Origin: CAYQJL01 sp964573295
GTDB taxonomy: Bacteria; Eisenbacteria; RBG-16-71-46; CAIMUX01; WJJG01
Length of the DNA stretch: 64,000 nucleotides
NCBI GenBank assembly: GCA_964573295.1
Contig: CAZNJE010000005.1
Span: 81,865-145,864, forward strand
Direction of reading: 5' to 3'
In this document: positions 53,189 through 62,814 of the stretch, in pieces
Layout: the number at the start of each line of letters is the position of its first letter
Position numbering within the stretch: position 1 is the stretch's first letter
Translations under genes and position numbers: made by a program
Notes under the pieces: generated by a model
Told to the model about the DNA's origin: nothing
Databases searched by the model: none
What the model saw: the letters and a program-made list of their open reading frames with translations, nothing else

Positions 53189-54274
53189 ATGTCGCTGCGC
53201 TTGGGAATCATCGGCATGCCGAACGTGGGCAAGTCGACCCTCCTTAATGCCCTGACCCACGCGCATGCCGAAGCCTCGAACTATCCGTTCTGCACGATCG
53301 ACAAGAACGTCGGGGTGGTGACCGTCGCCGATCCGAACCTCGAGCGCCTGAGCACCGTGCTCGAGCCCAAGGAAGTGCTACCGGCCCACATCGAGTTCGT
53401 CGACATCGCCGGTCTGGTACGGGGGGCGAGCAAGGGGGAAGGCCTGGGCAACAAGTTTCTGGGTCACGTCCGCGACGTGGATGCGGTGACGCACGTGGTG
53501 CGCTGCTTCAGCGACGAGAACGTCGCGCACGTCGACGGCCGGGTGGATCCGGTGGCCGACTTCGAGGTCGTCGAGACCGAGCTGCTGCTCTCCGACCTCG
53601 AGGCCTTGCAGCGTCTGCGCGAACGCTCCGAGAAGCAAGCCAAGGGCGATCCCAAGGGCGCGAAGGCCGCGCTGGATCGCATCGATCACCTGCTCGAGCG
53701 GGTGAAGGAGGGCGTGCCGCTTCGCCGGTTGGAGCTGGGTGAGGAGGAACGCTACTGGGCCCGCGAATACGGCCTGCTGTCGGCCAAGCCGGTGATGGTG
53801 GTGGCCAACGTCGACGAAGGCGATCTTACCGGGGGCGGTTGGGTGAAGAAGCTCGAGGCCGCTCTGGGCGAGGAGGCTGCGGTGCTGGCCGTGCCGGTGC
53901 GGATCGAGGAGGAACTCTCCGAACTGAGTCCGGAGGAGAGAGCCGCATTCATCGAGGAACTGGGACTCGAAGGAACCAGCCTTGACCGGGTGGTTCAGCA
54001 GGGCCGCCGGCTGCTGGGACTGATTACCTTCTACACGATCGCCAACGAGAAACTGCAGGCCTGGCTGATTCCCGCCGGCACGACCGCGCCCCGGGCCGCC
54101 GGGCGCATCCATTCGGACATGGAGAAAGGCTTCATCCGGATGGAGACGATGTCGGTGGGGGACTTGCTCGAGCACGGAGGACGGGCTGTGCTTCAGAAGC
54201 TCGGGCTCCTGCGAGTCGAAGGGCGCGACTACCTGGTTCAGGAAGGCGACGTCTGCCAGGTGCTGTTTAACTGA
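53189..54274 (+). CDS. ychF: YchF/OLA1-type ATPase
   Basis: Obg-like P-loop ATPase that associates with ribosomes and the redox stress response. 361 residues, family length 363. G1 is GMPNVGKSTLLNAL, G3 region DIAGLVRGASKGEGLGN, and the G4 equivalent is NVDE in VVANVDEGD, the change that gives ATP rather than GTP preference. The helical insertion (residues about 120-200) and the C-terminal TGS domain (FYTIANEKLQAWLI through YLVQEGDVCQVLFN) are complete. GGAGAGGA precedes the ATG. Confidence 0.96.
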   Translation: MSLRLGIIGMPNVGKSTLLNALTHAHAEASNYPFCTIDKNVGVVTVADPNLERLSTVLEPKEVLPAHIEFVDIAGLVRGASKGEGLGNKFLGHVRDVDAVTHVVRCFSDENVAHVDGRVDPVADFEVVETELLLSDLEALQRLRERSEKQAKGDPKGAKAALDRIDHLLERVKEGVPLRRLELGEEERYWAREYGLLSAKPVMVVANVDEGDLTGGGWVKKLEAALGEEAAVLAVPVRIEEELSELSPEERAAFIEELGLEGTSLDRVVQQGRRLLGLITFYTIANEKLQAWLIPAGTTAPRAAGRIHSDMEKGFIRMETMSVGDLLEHGGRAVLQKLGLLRVEGRDYLVQEGDVCQVLFN

Positions 54275-54316
54275 CGAGGAGGCCGCTGATCAGGAAACCG
54301 TCTCCGAGGCCGATAG

Positions 54317-55168
54317 ATGAGCCAAGAGGCGGTGATGACACGACACGATCGCGATAATCCCCAGATTCTGCCCGATGGCCCGGCCCGCGAGGGGCTGCTC
54401 GTGCTTGGGCTGGCCGAGGTGGCCGCACCGGAGGACTCCCTGGTATGGTCGTTGCTCGGGGCGGCCGAGCGACAGCTCCGGTATCGTGACGAACCTGCTC
54501 CCGCCGGCGGTCTGATGACACTCAAGCTGCGGTCCTGGACGCCGCGCCTGGCGCCCCTCGTCCGCCAGGCCCGCCACACGGTCCTGCTCCAGGGCTTTCA
54601 GCGGATGGCCGAGTCGACGCCATCGATCTTGCACCAGCGCTTGACGGCCGAGGGGGGTGTGTGGAAACCCATCCTCTCGGTGCCCCGGGGAGCGCAGGAT
54701 CCGCATACCCACCGCGACCTTTGGACCCTCGCCCAGGAGCGGGTGCGTTCCTCGGCCGAGTCCAGCCCATCGACCGAGCCGGTCCTGTGGCATCGGGAGT
54801 TCGATCCGTTGACGAACCTCCGGGCGGCCGACGGCGAGCCCGACACCGGCAAGATCCTCGATGCATCCGGCGAGCGGCAGCGTCCGCCGGAGAGCGAGTC
54901 CGGCGGTCGGGTCCAGGCCGCGCCGCGCGATGCGACCCTGCCCTCCGCGCAAGGGTGGCCCGGCTGGCTGGCCGAAGCCTCGGGACCGGGCGGTATCGAT
55001 CAGTGCCGCATTGCCTTGCCCGCCAAGGGCGACCTGGCCTGGGTGTTCCCGGAAATGGGTGTCTGGTTTTCCGAGGTCGTGCTGCGGCTCACCGGGATTC
55101 TCTGGGACATCGCGCATGACCGCCCTGTCGGCGGTGCCGGCACTTTCGATGCCGGACACGTCGCCTGA
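54317..55168 (+). CDS. Uncharacterised protein, 283 aa
   Basis: I do not recognise a family. The N-terminal half is mixed helix/strand (LLVLGLAEVAAPEDSLVWSL, LMTLKLRSWTPRLAPLVRQA) and a Glu/Arg/Pro-rich disordered linker occupies about residues 160-215. The C-terminal part (CRIALPAKGDLAWVFPEMGV, WFSEVVLRLTGILWD) looks folded. No signal peptide or membrane helix. GAGG before ATG at 54317 is adequate; ATG at 54335 is an alternative. It lies 42 nt after ychF and may share its transcript. Confidence 0.6.
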   Translation: MSQEAVMTRHDRDNPQILPDGPAREGLLVLGLAEVAAPEDSLVWSLLGAAERQLRYRDEPAPAGGLMTLKLRSWTPRLAPLVRQARHTVLLQGFQRMAESTPSILHQRLTAEGGVWKPILSVPRGAQDPHTHRDLWTLAQERVRSSAESSPSTEPVLWHREFDPLTNLRAADGEPDTGKILDASGERQRPPESESGGRVQAAPRDATLPSAQGWPGWLAEASGPGGIDQCRIALPAKGDLAWVFPEMGVWFSEVVLRLTGILWDIAHDRPVGGAGTFDAGHVA

Positions 55169-55295
55169 ACCTCCTCCCCGTCTTCCCCCTTCCCGGCCGT
55201 GAGCCCCCGCTGGACGTCCGGCTCGCCGCCCTCGGGTCCTCCGAGTAGGTCGACTCTCTTGGGCGGAACCGTGGAACCTGGTCTCACGAAGTTGG

Positions 55296-55323
55296 TTGAC
55301 CCCATCTAGCTCTTTGCTAGAGT
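55296..55323 (+). promoter_or_regulatory. Promoter of the ATP synthase operon
   Basis: TTGACC (55296-55301), 16-nt spacer, TAGAGT (55318-55323). Transcription would start near 55330, about 40 nt before the first atp-operon gene at 55371, which also argues against an earlier in-frame start at 55341. Confidence 0.6.
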
Positions 55324-55370
55324 GGCCTCCCTGGAGATTCATGGGCGGAGCCGGATGTGGGGGAACCGAT

Positions 55371-55610
55371 ATGCCCGGTTCCAGGGATCCGAAGTATCGG
55401 TCGGCGAGAGTGCTCTCGATGCTGGCCACCATACCCCTCATCCTGGCCGTCTCGCCCATGGTGGGATTTGGCCTGGGATACTTGCTGGACAAGTGGCTGG
55501 GCACGGGCCAGGTATTGCGCCTGGTGTTCTTGGGGCTAGGATTTGTCGCTGGCGTCCGCGAGATGATACGCCTTCTCAAGAAGGCTCAGCGCGACGTCGA
55601 TGAGCTTTAG
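55371..55610 (+). CDS. AtpZ/AtpI-family small membrane protein
   Basis: 79 residues at the head of the ATP synthase operon. Two transmembrane helices (IPLILAVSPMVGFGLGYLLD and VLRLVFLGLGFVAGVREMIR) with the GxGLGYLLDKW...G pattern and basic C-terminus match AtpZ-type proteins, which help assemble or supply magnesium to the F0 sector. ATG at 55371 is preceded by GGGGG; alternatives at 55341 and 55296 lie too close to, or inside, the promoter. Followed 54 nt later by the AtpI-like gene. Confidence 0.8.
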   Translation: MPGSRDPKYRSARVLSMLATIPLILAVSPMVGFGLGYLLDKWLGTGQVLRLVFLGLGFVAGVREMIRLLKKAQRDVDEL

Positions 55611-55664
55611 GTGATGTGGTGTCCCCGGCGTGATCCGAGCGCCGGACAGGAGGGACGGGAGGCG

Positions 55665-56156
55665 ATGAACCACCCGGCGCCCCTCTCGCAGGGATCGGAG
55701 TCGAATGCAGATCCAGCCGGGCATTTCCGGATGCCCCGGCAGGAGACCGTTCGCAGAGTCCTGGTGACGAGCACCTGGTTCGGGGCCATCGTTGCCCTGG
55801 TGGTCTGGGTGTACCTGGGCTGGCCGTGGGCACTGGGGTTCGCCGGGGGGCTGGTGATCGGGATGGCCAATCTGTACTTCCTCGCGACCCTCGCCCAACT
55901 CGTTTTCGCGACCGAACGACGCAGCGTGAGTGTTATCGTGGGGGTCTTCGCTCTCAAAGCACTCGTGGTCTACGGTGGCCTGGCTGCATTGCTCCTGTGG
56001 GACAAACCGCCGGCTCTCTCGGTGGTGGCCGGTTTCTCGGCCGTGTTGCTGGTGATCGTGCTCAAGGCGGTTGGGCGCATCGTGCTCGATTCACGCCTGT
56101 CTGGGGCCCGGGCTCATCATGATGAGCGGGCGGAGGGGAACGATGTCGAGTCTTAG
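55665..56156 (+). CDS. ATP synthase subunit I-like protein
   Basis: 163 residues with four transmembrane helices (STWFGAIVALVVWVYLGWPW; LGFAGGLVIGMANLYFLATL; VSVIVGVFALKALVVYGGLA; ALSVVAGFSAVLLVIVLKAV), the layout of AtpI/AtpR-type accessory proteins encoded at the start of atp operons. They assist c-ring assembly. GGGAGG is 2-3 nt upstream of GCG-ATG at 55665. Its 3' end overlaps the start of atpB by 14 nt. Confidence 0.8.
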   Translation: MNHPAPLSQGSESNADPAGHFRMPRQETVRRVLVTSTWFGAIVALVVWVYLGWPWALGFAGGLVIGMANLYFLATLAQLVFATERRSVSVIVGVFALKALVVYGGLAALLLWDKPPALSVVAGFSAVLLVIVLKAVGRIVLDSRLSGARAHHDERAEGNDVES

Positions 56157-57249
56157 GCAGGCCAGTCCACCGGCGATGCGCGTCTTGATGGCCCTCTCGG
56201 CCATCCTGGTGGTGGGACTCGTTTCGGCCGCCTGGACGGGGCCGGCCGGAGCCGAGGTCGCCCACGGCGCCCCGGCCGCCGGCGACACCAACGATTCCCA
56301 CGACGAGGACTCGCACAAGACCCACGAGATGGCCGATGACGCGGCCACGACGGCGCTCGAGCACGCCGAAGATCTCACGCACGCGCACGGCACACACGAC
56401 GAACACGGCGCGCACGACGAACACCCACCCGAGCTGCCCAACTTCGTACATATGCTGTACAAGGCTCTCAGCAGCGGGGAGGACGCGCCTCCGGCCTGGG
56501 CGAAGCTCATGTACCGCTTCCAGGACATCATCTTCGCACTGCTGGTCGCCGGTGTGATCGTGGTGGTCGTGCGGGTCGGCACTCGGAAAATGGAGATGGT
56601 TCCTCGCCCATTGCAGAACGCGATCGAGTACTTGATCGATGGGTTTCGGAGTTTCATTCTGGGTATCCTGGGTCCGAGCGGCGACCGCTACGTGCCCTTC
56701 CTGGGTACGCTGTTCATCTACATCTGGTTCATGAACCTGTTCGGCCTCGTGCCGCTCATGCGGTCGCCCACCTCGGCCCTGAATACGACGGCGGGCCTGG
56801 CGATCTGCGTCTTCCTCTATGTGCAGTTCACGGGACTGACGCGGTTGGGTCCGAAGAAGTACCTTCTTCACCTGGCCGGCGACCCTCGGGACGTGGTGGG
56901 GTGGTGCCTCGTGCCGCTCATGCTGCCGCTGCACGTCATCGGCGAGTTCGCAAAGCCGGTCAGCCTGTCGTTGCGACTCTTCGGCAATATCCTCGGCGAA
57001 GATGTGCTGATCGGCGTCTTCGCCGGCCTGGGCGTGGCCCTGCTGGCCTTCTCCAAGCTGCCGGTAGGCCTGCCCTTGCACGTTCCGTTCATTCTGCTGG
57101 CGATGCTGCTTAGCACCGTGCAGGCCCTCGTGTTCACGCTACTCAGCACTACCTACATCATGCAGATGTTGCCGCACGACGACGACGAGGGCCACGCGAA
57201 GCCGCCCGAATCCCGGGATGCCGCCGCGCAGCTGGAGGGTGCGCACTAG
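56143..57249 (+). CDS. atpB: ATP synthase F0 subunit a with histidine-rich periplasmic N-terminus
   Basis: Forms the proton half-channels against the c-ring. 368 residues, about 100 longer than E. coli AtpB. ATG at 56143 has GGAGGGG 4 nt upstream. A cleavable signal peptide (VLMALSAILVVGLVSAAWTG, end near PAGA) precedes about 60 residues with 11 His among many Asp/Glu (SHDEDSHKTHEMADD, HAHGTHDEHGAHDEH). Five or six membrane helices follow. The essential arginine is Arg278 in KPVSLSLRLFGNILGED. Signal peptides on this subunit are known in some phyla; the His-rich segment is unusual. A His/Glu tail (LPHDDDEGHAKPPE) closes it. Confidence 0.95.
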   Translation: MSSLRQASPPAMRVLMALSAILVVGLVSAAWTGPAGAEVAHGAPAAGDTNDSHDEDSHKTHEMADDAATTALEHAEDLTHAHGTHDEHGAHDEHPPELPNFVHMLYKALSSGEDAPPAWAKLMYRFQDIIFALLVAGVIVVVVRVGTRKMEMVPRPLQNAIEYLIDGFRSFILGILGPSGDRYVPFLGTLFIYIWFMNLFGLVPLMRSPTSALNTTAGLAICVFLYVQFTGLTRLGPKKYLLHLAGDPRDVVGWCLVPLMLPLHVIGEFAKPVSLSLRLFGNILGEDVLIGVFAGLGVALLAFSKLPVGLPLHVPFILLAMLLSTVQALVFTLLSTTYIMQMLPHDDDEGHAKPPESRDAAAQLEGAH

Positions 57250-57510
57250 AGATTCGCAGCCGAGGGGCGACCTGGACGGCGCGCAAGTGCTCGCGAACAC
57301 ACGCGAACACGGGCGAACGCACGCGAACACAAGCGAACGCACGCGAGCGCACGTGAACGCTCGCGAGCGCATGAAAGGAAAGACAAGCGACGGCCCGGAC
57401 ATTCAGGGGCCGGTGCATGGAGTAGCGACACTGGTGGCGGTTCGCTCGCGAGAGGGGGCGCGACCCGTGCGATGTCAATCGAGAAGGGTGCCTGAAGAGG
57501 AGGATTGAGA
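57250..57510 (+). repeat. atpB-atpE gap with cgaacgcacg-type repeats
   Basis: 261 nt, long for an intercistronic gap inside an atp operon. Positions 57290-57370 hold about eight imperfect copies of a 9-10-nt unit (acacgcgaa, cgggcgaacg, cacgcgaac, aagcgaacg, cacgcgagcg). No convincing ORF lies in it; AGGAGG near its end serves atpE. Confidence 0.65.
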
Positions 57511-57741
57511 ATGGATGCTGGGACTGCCCTAGGATTTGCGCTTCCGTTGAGTTTCGCGCTCGCGGCCGTGGGTTCTGCACTGGGGCTCGGTCGCGCTGTG
57601 TCGACTGCCATGGAGGCCATGGGACGTCAGCCTGAGGCGGCGGGCAAGATTCAGACGGCGATGATCATCGGTGCCGCGTTCATCGAGGCGCTGACGGTCT
57701 ACGCCTTCGTTAGCATCTTCGTGCTCTCCGGGAAGATATAA
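57511..57741 (+). CDS. atpE: ATP synthase F0 subunit c
   Basis: 76-residue proteolipid of the rotor ring with two transmembrane helices joined by the polar loop GRQPEAAGK. The ion-carrying carboxylate is Glu59 in AAFIEALTVYAF. The Gly-Ala-rich first helix contains GSALGLGRAV. Gln40 of the loop matches a residue seen in Na+-type rings, but the Ser/Thr expected beside the Glu is Ala, so proton use is more likely (inference). ATG at 57511 is preceded by GAGGAGGATTGAGA. Confidence 0.96.
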   Translation: MDAGTALGFALPLSFALAAVGSALGLGRAVSTAMEAMGRQPEAAGKIQTAMIIGAAFIEALTVYAFVSIFVLSGKI

Positions 57742-57941
57742 GACGTACGCGCAGCCGGTGGTGCGACCTCTGCGCACCCGTGCGGTTTCCATCGCGGGCT
57801 CCCTGCGTCGCAGGACGGCGCACGGTCTCGCAAGGTGCCGGACGGGCTACGCAGACGGTGCGCAGCCGGCAGACCGTGCAGGTTGGCCTGGAAGGCGGTG
57901 CGCCGACCAGGCCACGAAACCGGTGAGCAAGGAGCAAAACC
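57742..57941 (+). other. atpE-atpF gap with palindromic segments
   Basis: 200 nt of GC-rich sequence with several short inverted repeats (for example ctgcg/cgcag near 57803-57814, and gcacggtctc/gcaaggtgcc). Together with the gap before atpE it isolates the c-subunit gene, which in other operons needs higher expression than its neighbours. Confidence 0.45.
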
Positions 57942-58451
57942 GTGGCACTCATTGATCTAAGTGTTCTGATCACCCACGTCATCGGGTTCATGATCGTCCT
58001 CGCCATCCTGCGCCGATACGCGCTGGGACCGGTGCTTACGTTCCTGGAGGCCCGCCGCGAGCGTATCGCGGGCGAGTTCTTGGAGATCGAACGTCAACAC
58101 ACCGAGGTGGAGAAGCTGAAGGTCGAGTACGAGCGGCACTTGCGCAACATCGACACCGAGGCCCGACAGAAGCTTCAGGAAGCCGTTGCCGAAGGGAATG
58201 CCGCCGCCGCGCGCATCAAGGAGAAGGCGCAGGAAGAGCGCCGACAACGCCTGGAGCGTGCGGAAGAGGAGGTCCGGCTCGTCCAGGAGGCCGCCGCGGA
58301 GACGCTTCGCAAGCGGACCGTGGATCTGGCGCTGTTGGCCACCGAGAAGGCCGTTCATCTGCAGCTCGACGATCAGAAGCATCGCGAAATGATGACGCGG
58401 TTCCTGGACGACCTCGAGCGGGCCGGAAATGGGCCCGGGATGAAGTCATGA
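57942..58451 (+). CDS. atpF: ATP synthase F0 subunit b
   Basis: Peripheral stalk subunit. 169 residues from a GTG at 57942 (AAGGAG 7 nt upstream). One N-terminal membrane helix (LSVLITHVIGFMIVLAILRR) is followed by a long charged coiled coil (FLEARRERIAGEFLEIERQH onward), with the C-terminal delta-binding region (LATEKAVHLQLDDQKHREMM). The stop overlaps the atpH start in ATGA, indicating coupled translation. Confidence 0.93.
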   Translation: MALIDLSVLITHVIGFMIVLAILRRYALGPVLTFLEARRERIAGEFLEIERQHTEVEKLKVEYERHLRNIDTEARQKLQEAVAEGNAAAARIKEKAQEERRQRLERAEEEVRLVQEAAAETLRKRTVDLALLATEKAVHLQLDDQKHREMMTRFLDDLERAGNGPGMKS

Positions 58452-58999
58452 TACGAGAGCCAGTGGCGAGACGATATGCCCGGGCGCTTTTTCAGGCCGC
58501 CTCAGCCCGGAACACCTTGGACGAGGTCGGCGCCGACCTCGAGGGCATCCGGCGGCTGTTGCGGGAGACTCCCGAGCTGGGCCAGCTCCTGTCCGCGCCG
58601 CAGATCAAGCAGGAGAGCAAGCGCGAGATCGTCGGAAACATCTTCCGCGACCGCGTGCATCCGCTGGTCTTCGAGCTGCTGCACCTCCTCATGGAGAAGA
58701 AGCGACTGGTGATCCTGTTGCAGATCATCGAGGGCTATCGCGACCTGTCCGAGAGGGCGCGCGGTATCACGCGAGCCGAGGTGACCACGGCGGTCACGCT
58801 TCCGCAGGATCACGAGCAGACCCTGGTGGGACGTCTCGAGAAGATGACCGGTCACTCGATCCTGCTCGAGAAGCGTGTCGATCCGGGCATCCTGGGCGGC
58901 ATGATGGTCCGGCTGGGGGATCGCATCATCGACCGCAGTGTACGCCGGACGCTGCGCGAGATGCGCCACGATCTCTTGAACGTGCCGATCCTCCAGTAG
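58448..58999 (+). CDS. atpH: ATP synthase F1 subunit delta
   Basis: 183 residues. Links F1 to the peripheral stalk. The N-terminal helical bundle (PVARRYARALFQAASARN) and the C-terminal strand region (RVDPGILGGMMVRLGDRIID) carry the family pattern YARALF and GGMxVRxGDxxID. Translationally coupled to atpF. Confidence 0.94.
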   Translation: MIREPVARRYARALFQAASARNTLDEVGADLEGIRRLLRETPELGQLLSAPQIKQESKREIVGNIFRDRVHPLVFELLHLLMEKKRLVILLQIIEGYRDLSERARGITRAEVTTAVTLPQDHEQTLVGRLEKMTGHSILLEKRVDPGILGGMMVRLGDRIIDRSVRRTLREMRHDLLNVPILQ

Positions 59000-59153
59000 G
59001 CGGCGCGACGGCCGTGACGGAGGTGGTCGACGCCGCCGGCGGCCGGAACCGCGGGATCGCCGATGAAGTGTGAAACGACCCGACCAAACGGAAGCGGCCC
59101 CCCGCGGGGGGACGATTCGGCAAGGCGTATGAGGAAAGAAGGGCGGATCAGTC
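59000..59153 (+). other. atpH-atpA gap with a perfect palindrome
   Basis: 154 nt. It contains ccccccgcgggggg (59099-59112), a 14-nt perfect palindrome, and an earlier cgccgccggcgg inverted repeat. These may stabilise transcript segments; no gene is present. Confidence 0.5.
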
Positions 59154-60782
<1,629 letters not shown>

Positions 60783-60796
60783 GGACGCGAGAAACG

Positions 60797-61939
60797 ATGC
60801 GCAGAATACTGGGGCTCATCATACTGGCCGCACTCGTGATCGGAGGCGTCTTGGGGGTGCCCAAGTACATTTCCTATGTGCACCAGTATGCCGGCACCAC
60901 CTTCAACCCCGAGAGCGTGGTCGGAGAGGTGCCGACCTACTTCTATCTCGACTGGCGCGGCTATCTCCCGCCGGCCGTGCTGGCCGATCATCTGGACGAA
61001 CAGGGATTGCTCGACTTCAAAGACGCGGTGGAATTCGAGGGGCGGGCCCGCCGCGATCCGCTGCGCATGATCCAGGCCTGTCTGGGGCTTGTCGATCAGC
61101 AGTACGACGGCCGGGATGCGGCCACCGATCTGATCCTGCGCGCTCAGGTCGGGTACCTGCTCTCGGACGCGATGCTGCTCTTGCCGGGCGGGATTCCGGT
61201 GTGGCCCCAGTACTACACGTTCGATCGCTACGGCCTGGAGGCGCCGTGGATCTCGGCGCTGACACAAGGGCAGGCGGTCTCGCTGCTCGTCCGGATGGCG
61301 TCCCTGACCGGCGAATCACGCTACGGCGAGTGGGCCGGCCGGGCCGCACAGGCGTTCCGCACGCCGGGCCTCCCGATCGTCTGGCACGGCGAGCCCGACG
61401 ATGAGGGGCTCTTCTTCGAGGAGTTCCCCTGCCGCCCGCCGTCGCACGTGCTCAACGGCTGCTTGCTGGCCTGGCTGGGCATGTGGGACTGGGCGCGCTA
61501 CAGCGGTGATGCCGAGTACCGGGCGTTTTGTCTGCGCGCGCTGGAGCAGATCGAACGTCGCGTGCCGCAGTACGAGCTAGGTGACTGGACCCGCTACGAC
61601 GTACTCCAGCACCGGCCCACGAGTCCGGCGTACCAGGAGATTCATGCCGCGCTGGCGCAGGCCCTGCATGCGATCACCGGCGCCCCCTTCTGGGGCGAGC
61701 GCGCTCAGCGTTGGCGCGGGGCCGCGGGCGATGCCGTCAAGCGCACCGGCGTCTTCTTTGCCGTGGCGGCCGACCGCCTGCGCGAGCTCTTGACCGGCCG
61801 TCCCGAGCCCGAAGGGCTGGGCCTGGACGACCTGCCGGCGGTGGGACACGCCGTCGCGGTGCCGGCGGCGGAGAACGAGGCGGCGCCTGTTGCGGTGCCG
61901 GCGGCGGGTTCGATGATCCATAGGAGGGAGATGGCGTAG
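60797..61939 (+). CDS. Membrane-anchored D-glucuronyl C5-epimerase-like protein inside the atp operon
   Basis: 380 residues between atpA (14-nt gap) and atpG (0-nt gap). An N-terminal signal anchor (ILGLIILAALVIGGVLGVPK) puts the rest outside the membrane. PVWPQYYTFDRYGLEAPWIS, then ALTQGQAVSLLVRMASLTGE, EFPCRPPSHVLNGCLLAWLG, and RRVPQYELGDWTRYDVL align in order with the C-terminal catalytic region of glucuronyl C5-epimerases (GQGQAIS, PSFVLNGF, LP.YDTGSGTIYDL in the animal enzyme). The tyrosines and the NG motif are kept. Such enzymes act on uronic-acid polysaccharides. The tail (VAVPAAENEAAPVAVPAAGS) is low complexity. Enzyme activity and any link to ATP synthase are unproven. Confidence 0.78.
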   Translation: MRRILGLIILAALVIGGVLGVPKYISYVHQYAGTTFNPESVVGEVPTYFYLDWRGYLPPAVLADHLDEQGLLDFKDAVEFEGRARRDPLRMIQACLGLVDQQYDGRDAATDLILRAQVGYLLSDAMLLLPGGIPVWPQYYTFDRYGLEAPWISALTQGQAVSLLVRMASLTGESRYGEWAGRAAQAFRTPGLPIVWHGEPDDEGLFFEEFPCRPPSHVLNGCLLAWLGMWDWARYSGDAEYRAFCLRALEQIERRVPQYELGDWTRYDVLQHRPTSPAYQEIHAALAQALHAITGAPFWGERAQRWRGAAGDAVKRTGVFFAVAADRLRELLTGRPEPEGLGLDDLPAVGHAVAVPAAENEAAPVAVPAAGSMIHRREMA

Positions 61940-62797
61940 ATGGCTACCCTGAAGCAGATCCGGCGCCGCATCCGTTCCGTGCAGAGCACGAAGCAGATCA
62001 CGAAGGCCATGGAGATGGTCGCGGCGGCGAAGCTGCGCCGGGCCCAGTCGAAGGCCGAGTCGGCCCGCCCGTATGCGAAGACGATGGAGCATGTGCTCAG
62101 CAACCTGTCCAGCGCGGCTCGTACACTGTCGCATCCTCTGTTCGAGGCGCGTGAGATCGAGCGCGTCATGCTGGTCGTGATCAGCTCGGACAAGGGGCTG
62201 TGCGGGAGCTTCAACGCGAACGTCCTTCGCCGGGCGGAGGAGCGCATTCGAGAGCTGGGGTTAGAGCCCGAGCAGATCGATTTGGTGCCGGTGGGCCGCC
62301 GCGGGTGGCAGTACTTCCGGCGCCGGCACTGGAAGCTTCCGGGTGCCGTCGACCGGCTGGGCGATCAGATCGATCTGGATCTGGTCCAGCGGATCGGCGG
62401 CTATGCGACCGAATCGTTCCTGTCGGGTCAGGTTGACCGGGTCGAGTTCGTCTACACCCGCTTCGTGACCACGGCGAAACGGACCGTGGAGGTCGTGCCG
62501 CTCTTACCGATCGTGCCCGAGTCCGAAGAGGACGCCGACACGCCCTACATCTTCGAGCCCGATGCGGAGGAGGTCTTCGAGGCCTTGCTCCCACGCTACG
62601 TGCGAACCCAGATTCTGTCGGTCATCGCGGATTCGCTCGCCTCGGAGCATTCGGCGCGCATGATCAGCATGGGCAACGCTACGAAGAACGCGGACGAGAT
62701 GATTGCCAACCTCACCCTCACGGCCAACAAGCTCCGCCAGGCGGCGATTACCGGCGAGCTGCTCGAGATCGTGGGCGGTGCGGCTGCACTGGAGTAG
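61940..62797 (+). CDS. atpG: ATP synthase F1 subunit gamma
   Basis: Central rotor shaft. 285 residues. N-terminal helix LKQIRRRIRSVQSTKQITKA with MEMVAAAKLRRAQ, the ISSDKGLCGSFNAN motif, and C-terminal helix with ARMISMGNATKNADEMIANL are diagnostic. Its ATG follows the stop of the epimerase-like gene directly, and its ribosome site (GGAGGGAG, about 61922-61929) lies within that gene, so the two are expressed together. Confidence 0.96.
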   Translation: MATLKQIRRRIRSVQSTKQITKAMEMVAAAKLRRAQSKAESARPYAKTMEHVLSNLSSAARTLSHPLFEAREIERVMLVVISSDKGLCGSFNANVLRRAEERIRELGLEPEQIDLVPVGRRGWQYFRRRHWKLPGAVDRLGDQIDLDLVQRIGGYATESFLSGQVDRVEFVYTRFVTTAKRTVEVVPLLPIVPESEEDADTPYIFEPDAEEVFEALLPRYVRTQILSVIADSLASEHSARMISMGNATKNADEMIANLTLTANKLRQAAITGELLEIVGGAAALE

Positions 62798-62814
62798 AAC
62801 AGAAAGGAAGAACG

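Noticed and set aside
57511..57741. Na+-specific c-ring
   Set aside because: The loop Gln is present but the Ser/Thr neighbour of the ion-binding Glu is replaced by Ala, so a proton ring is more likely.
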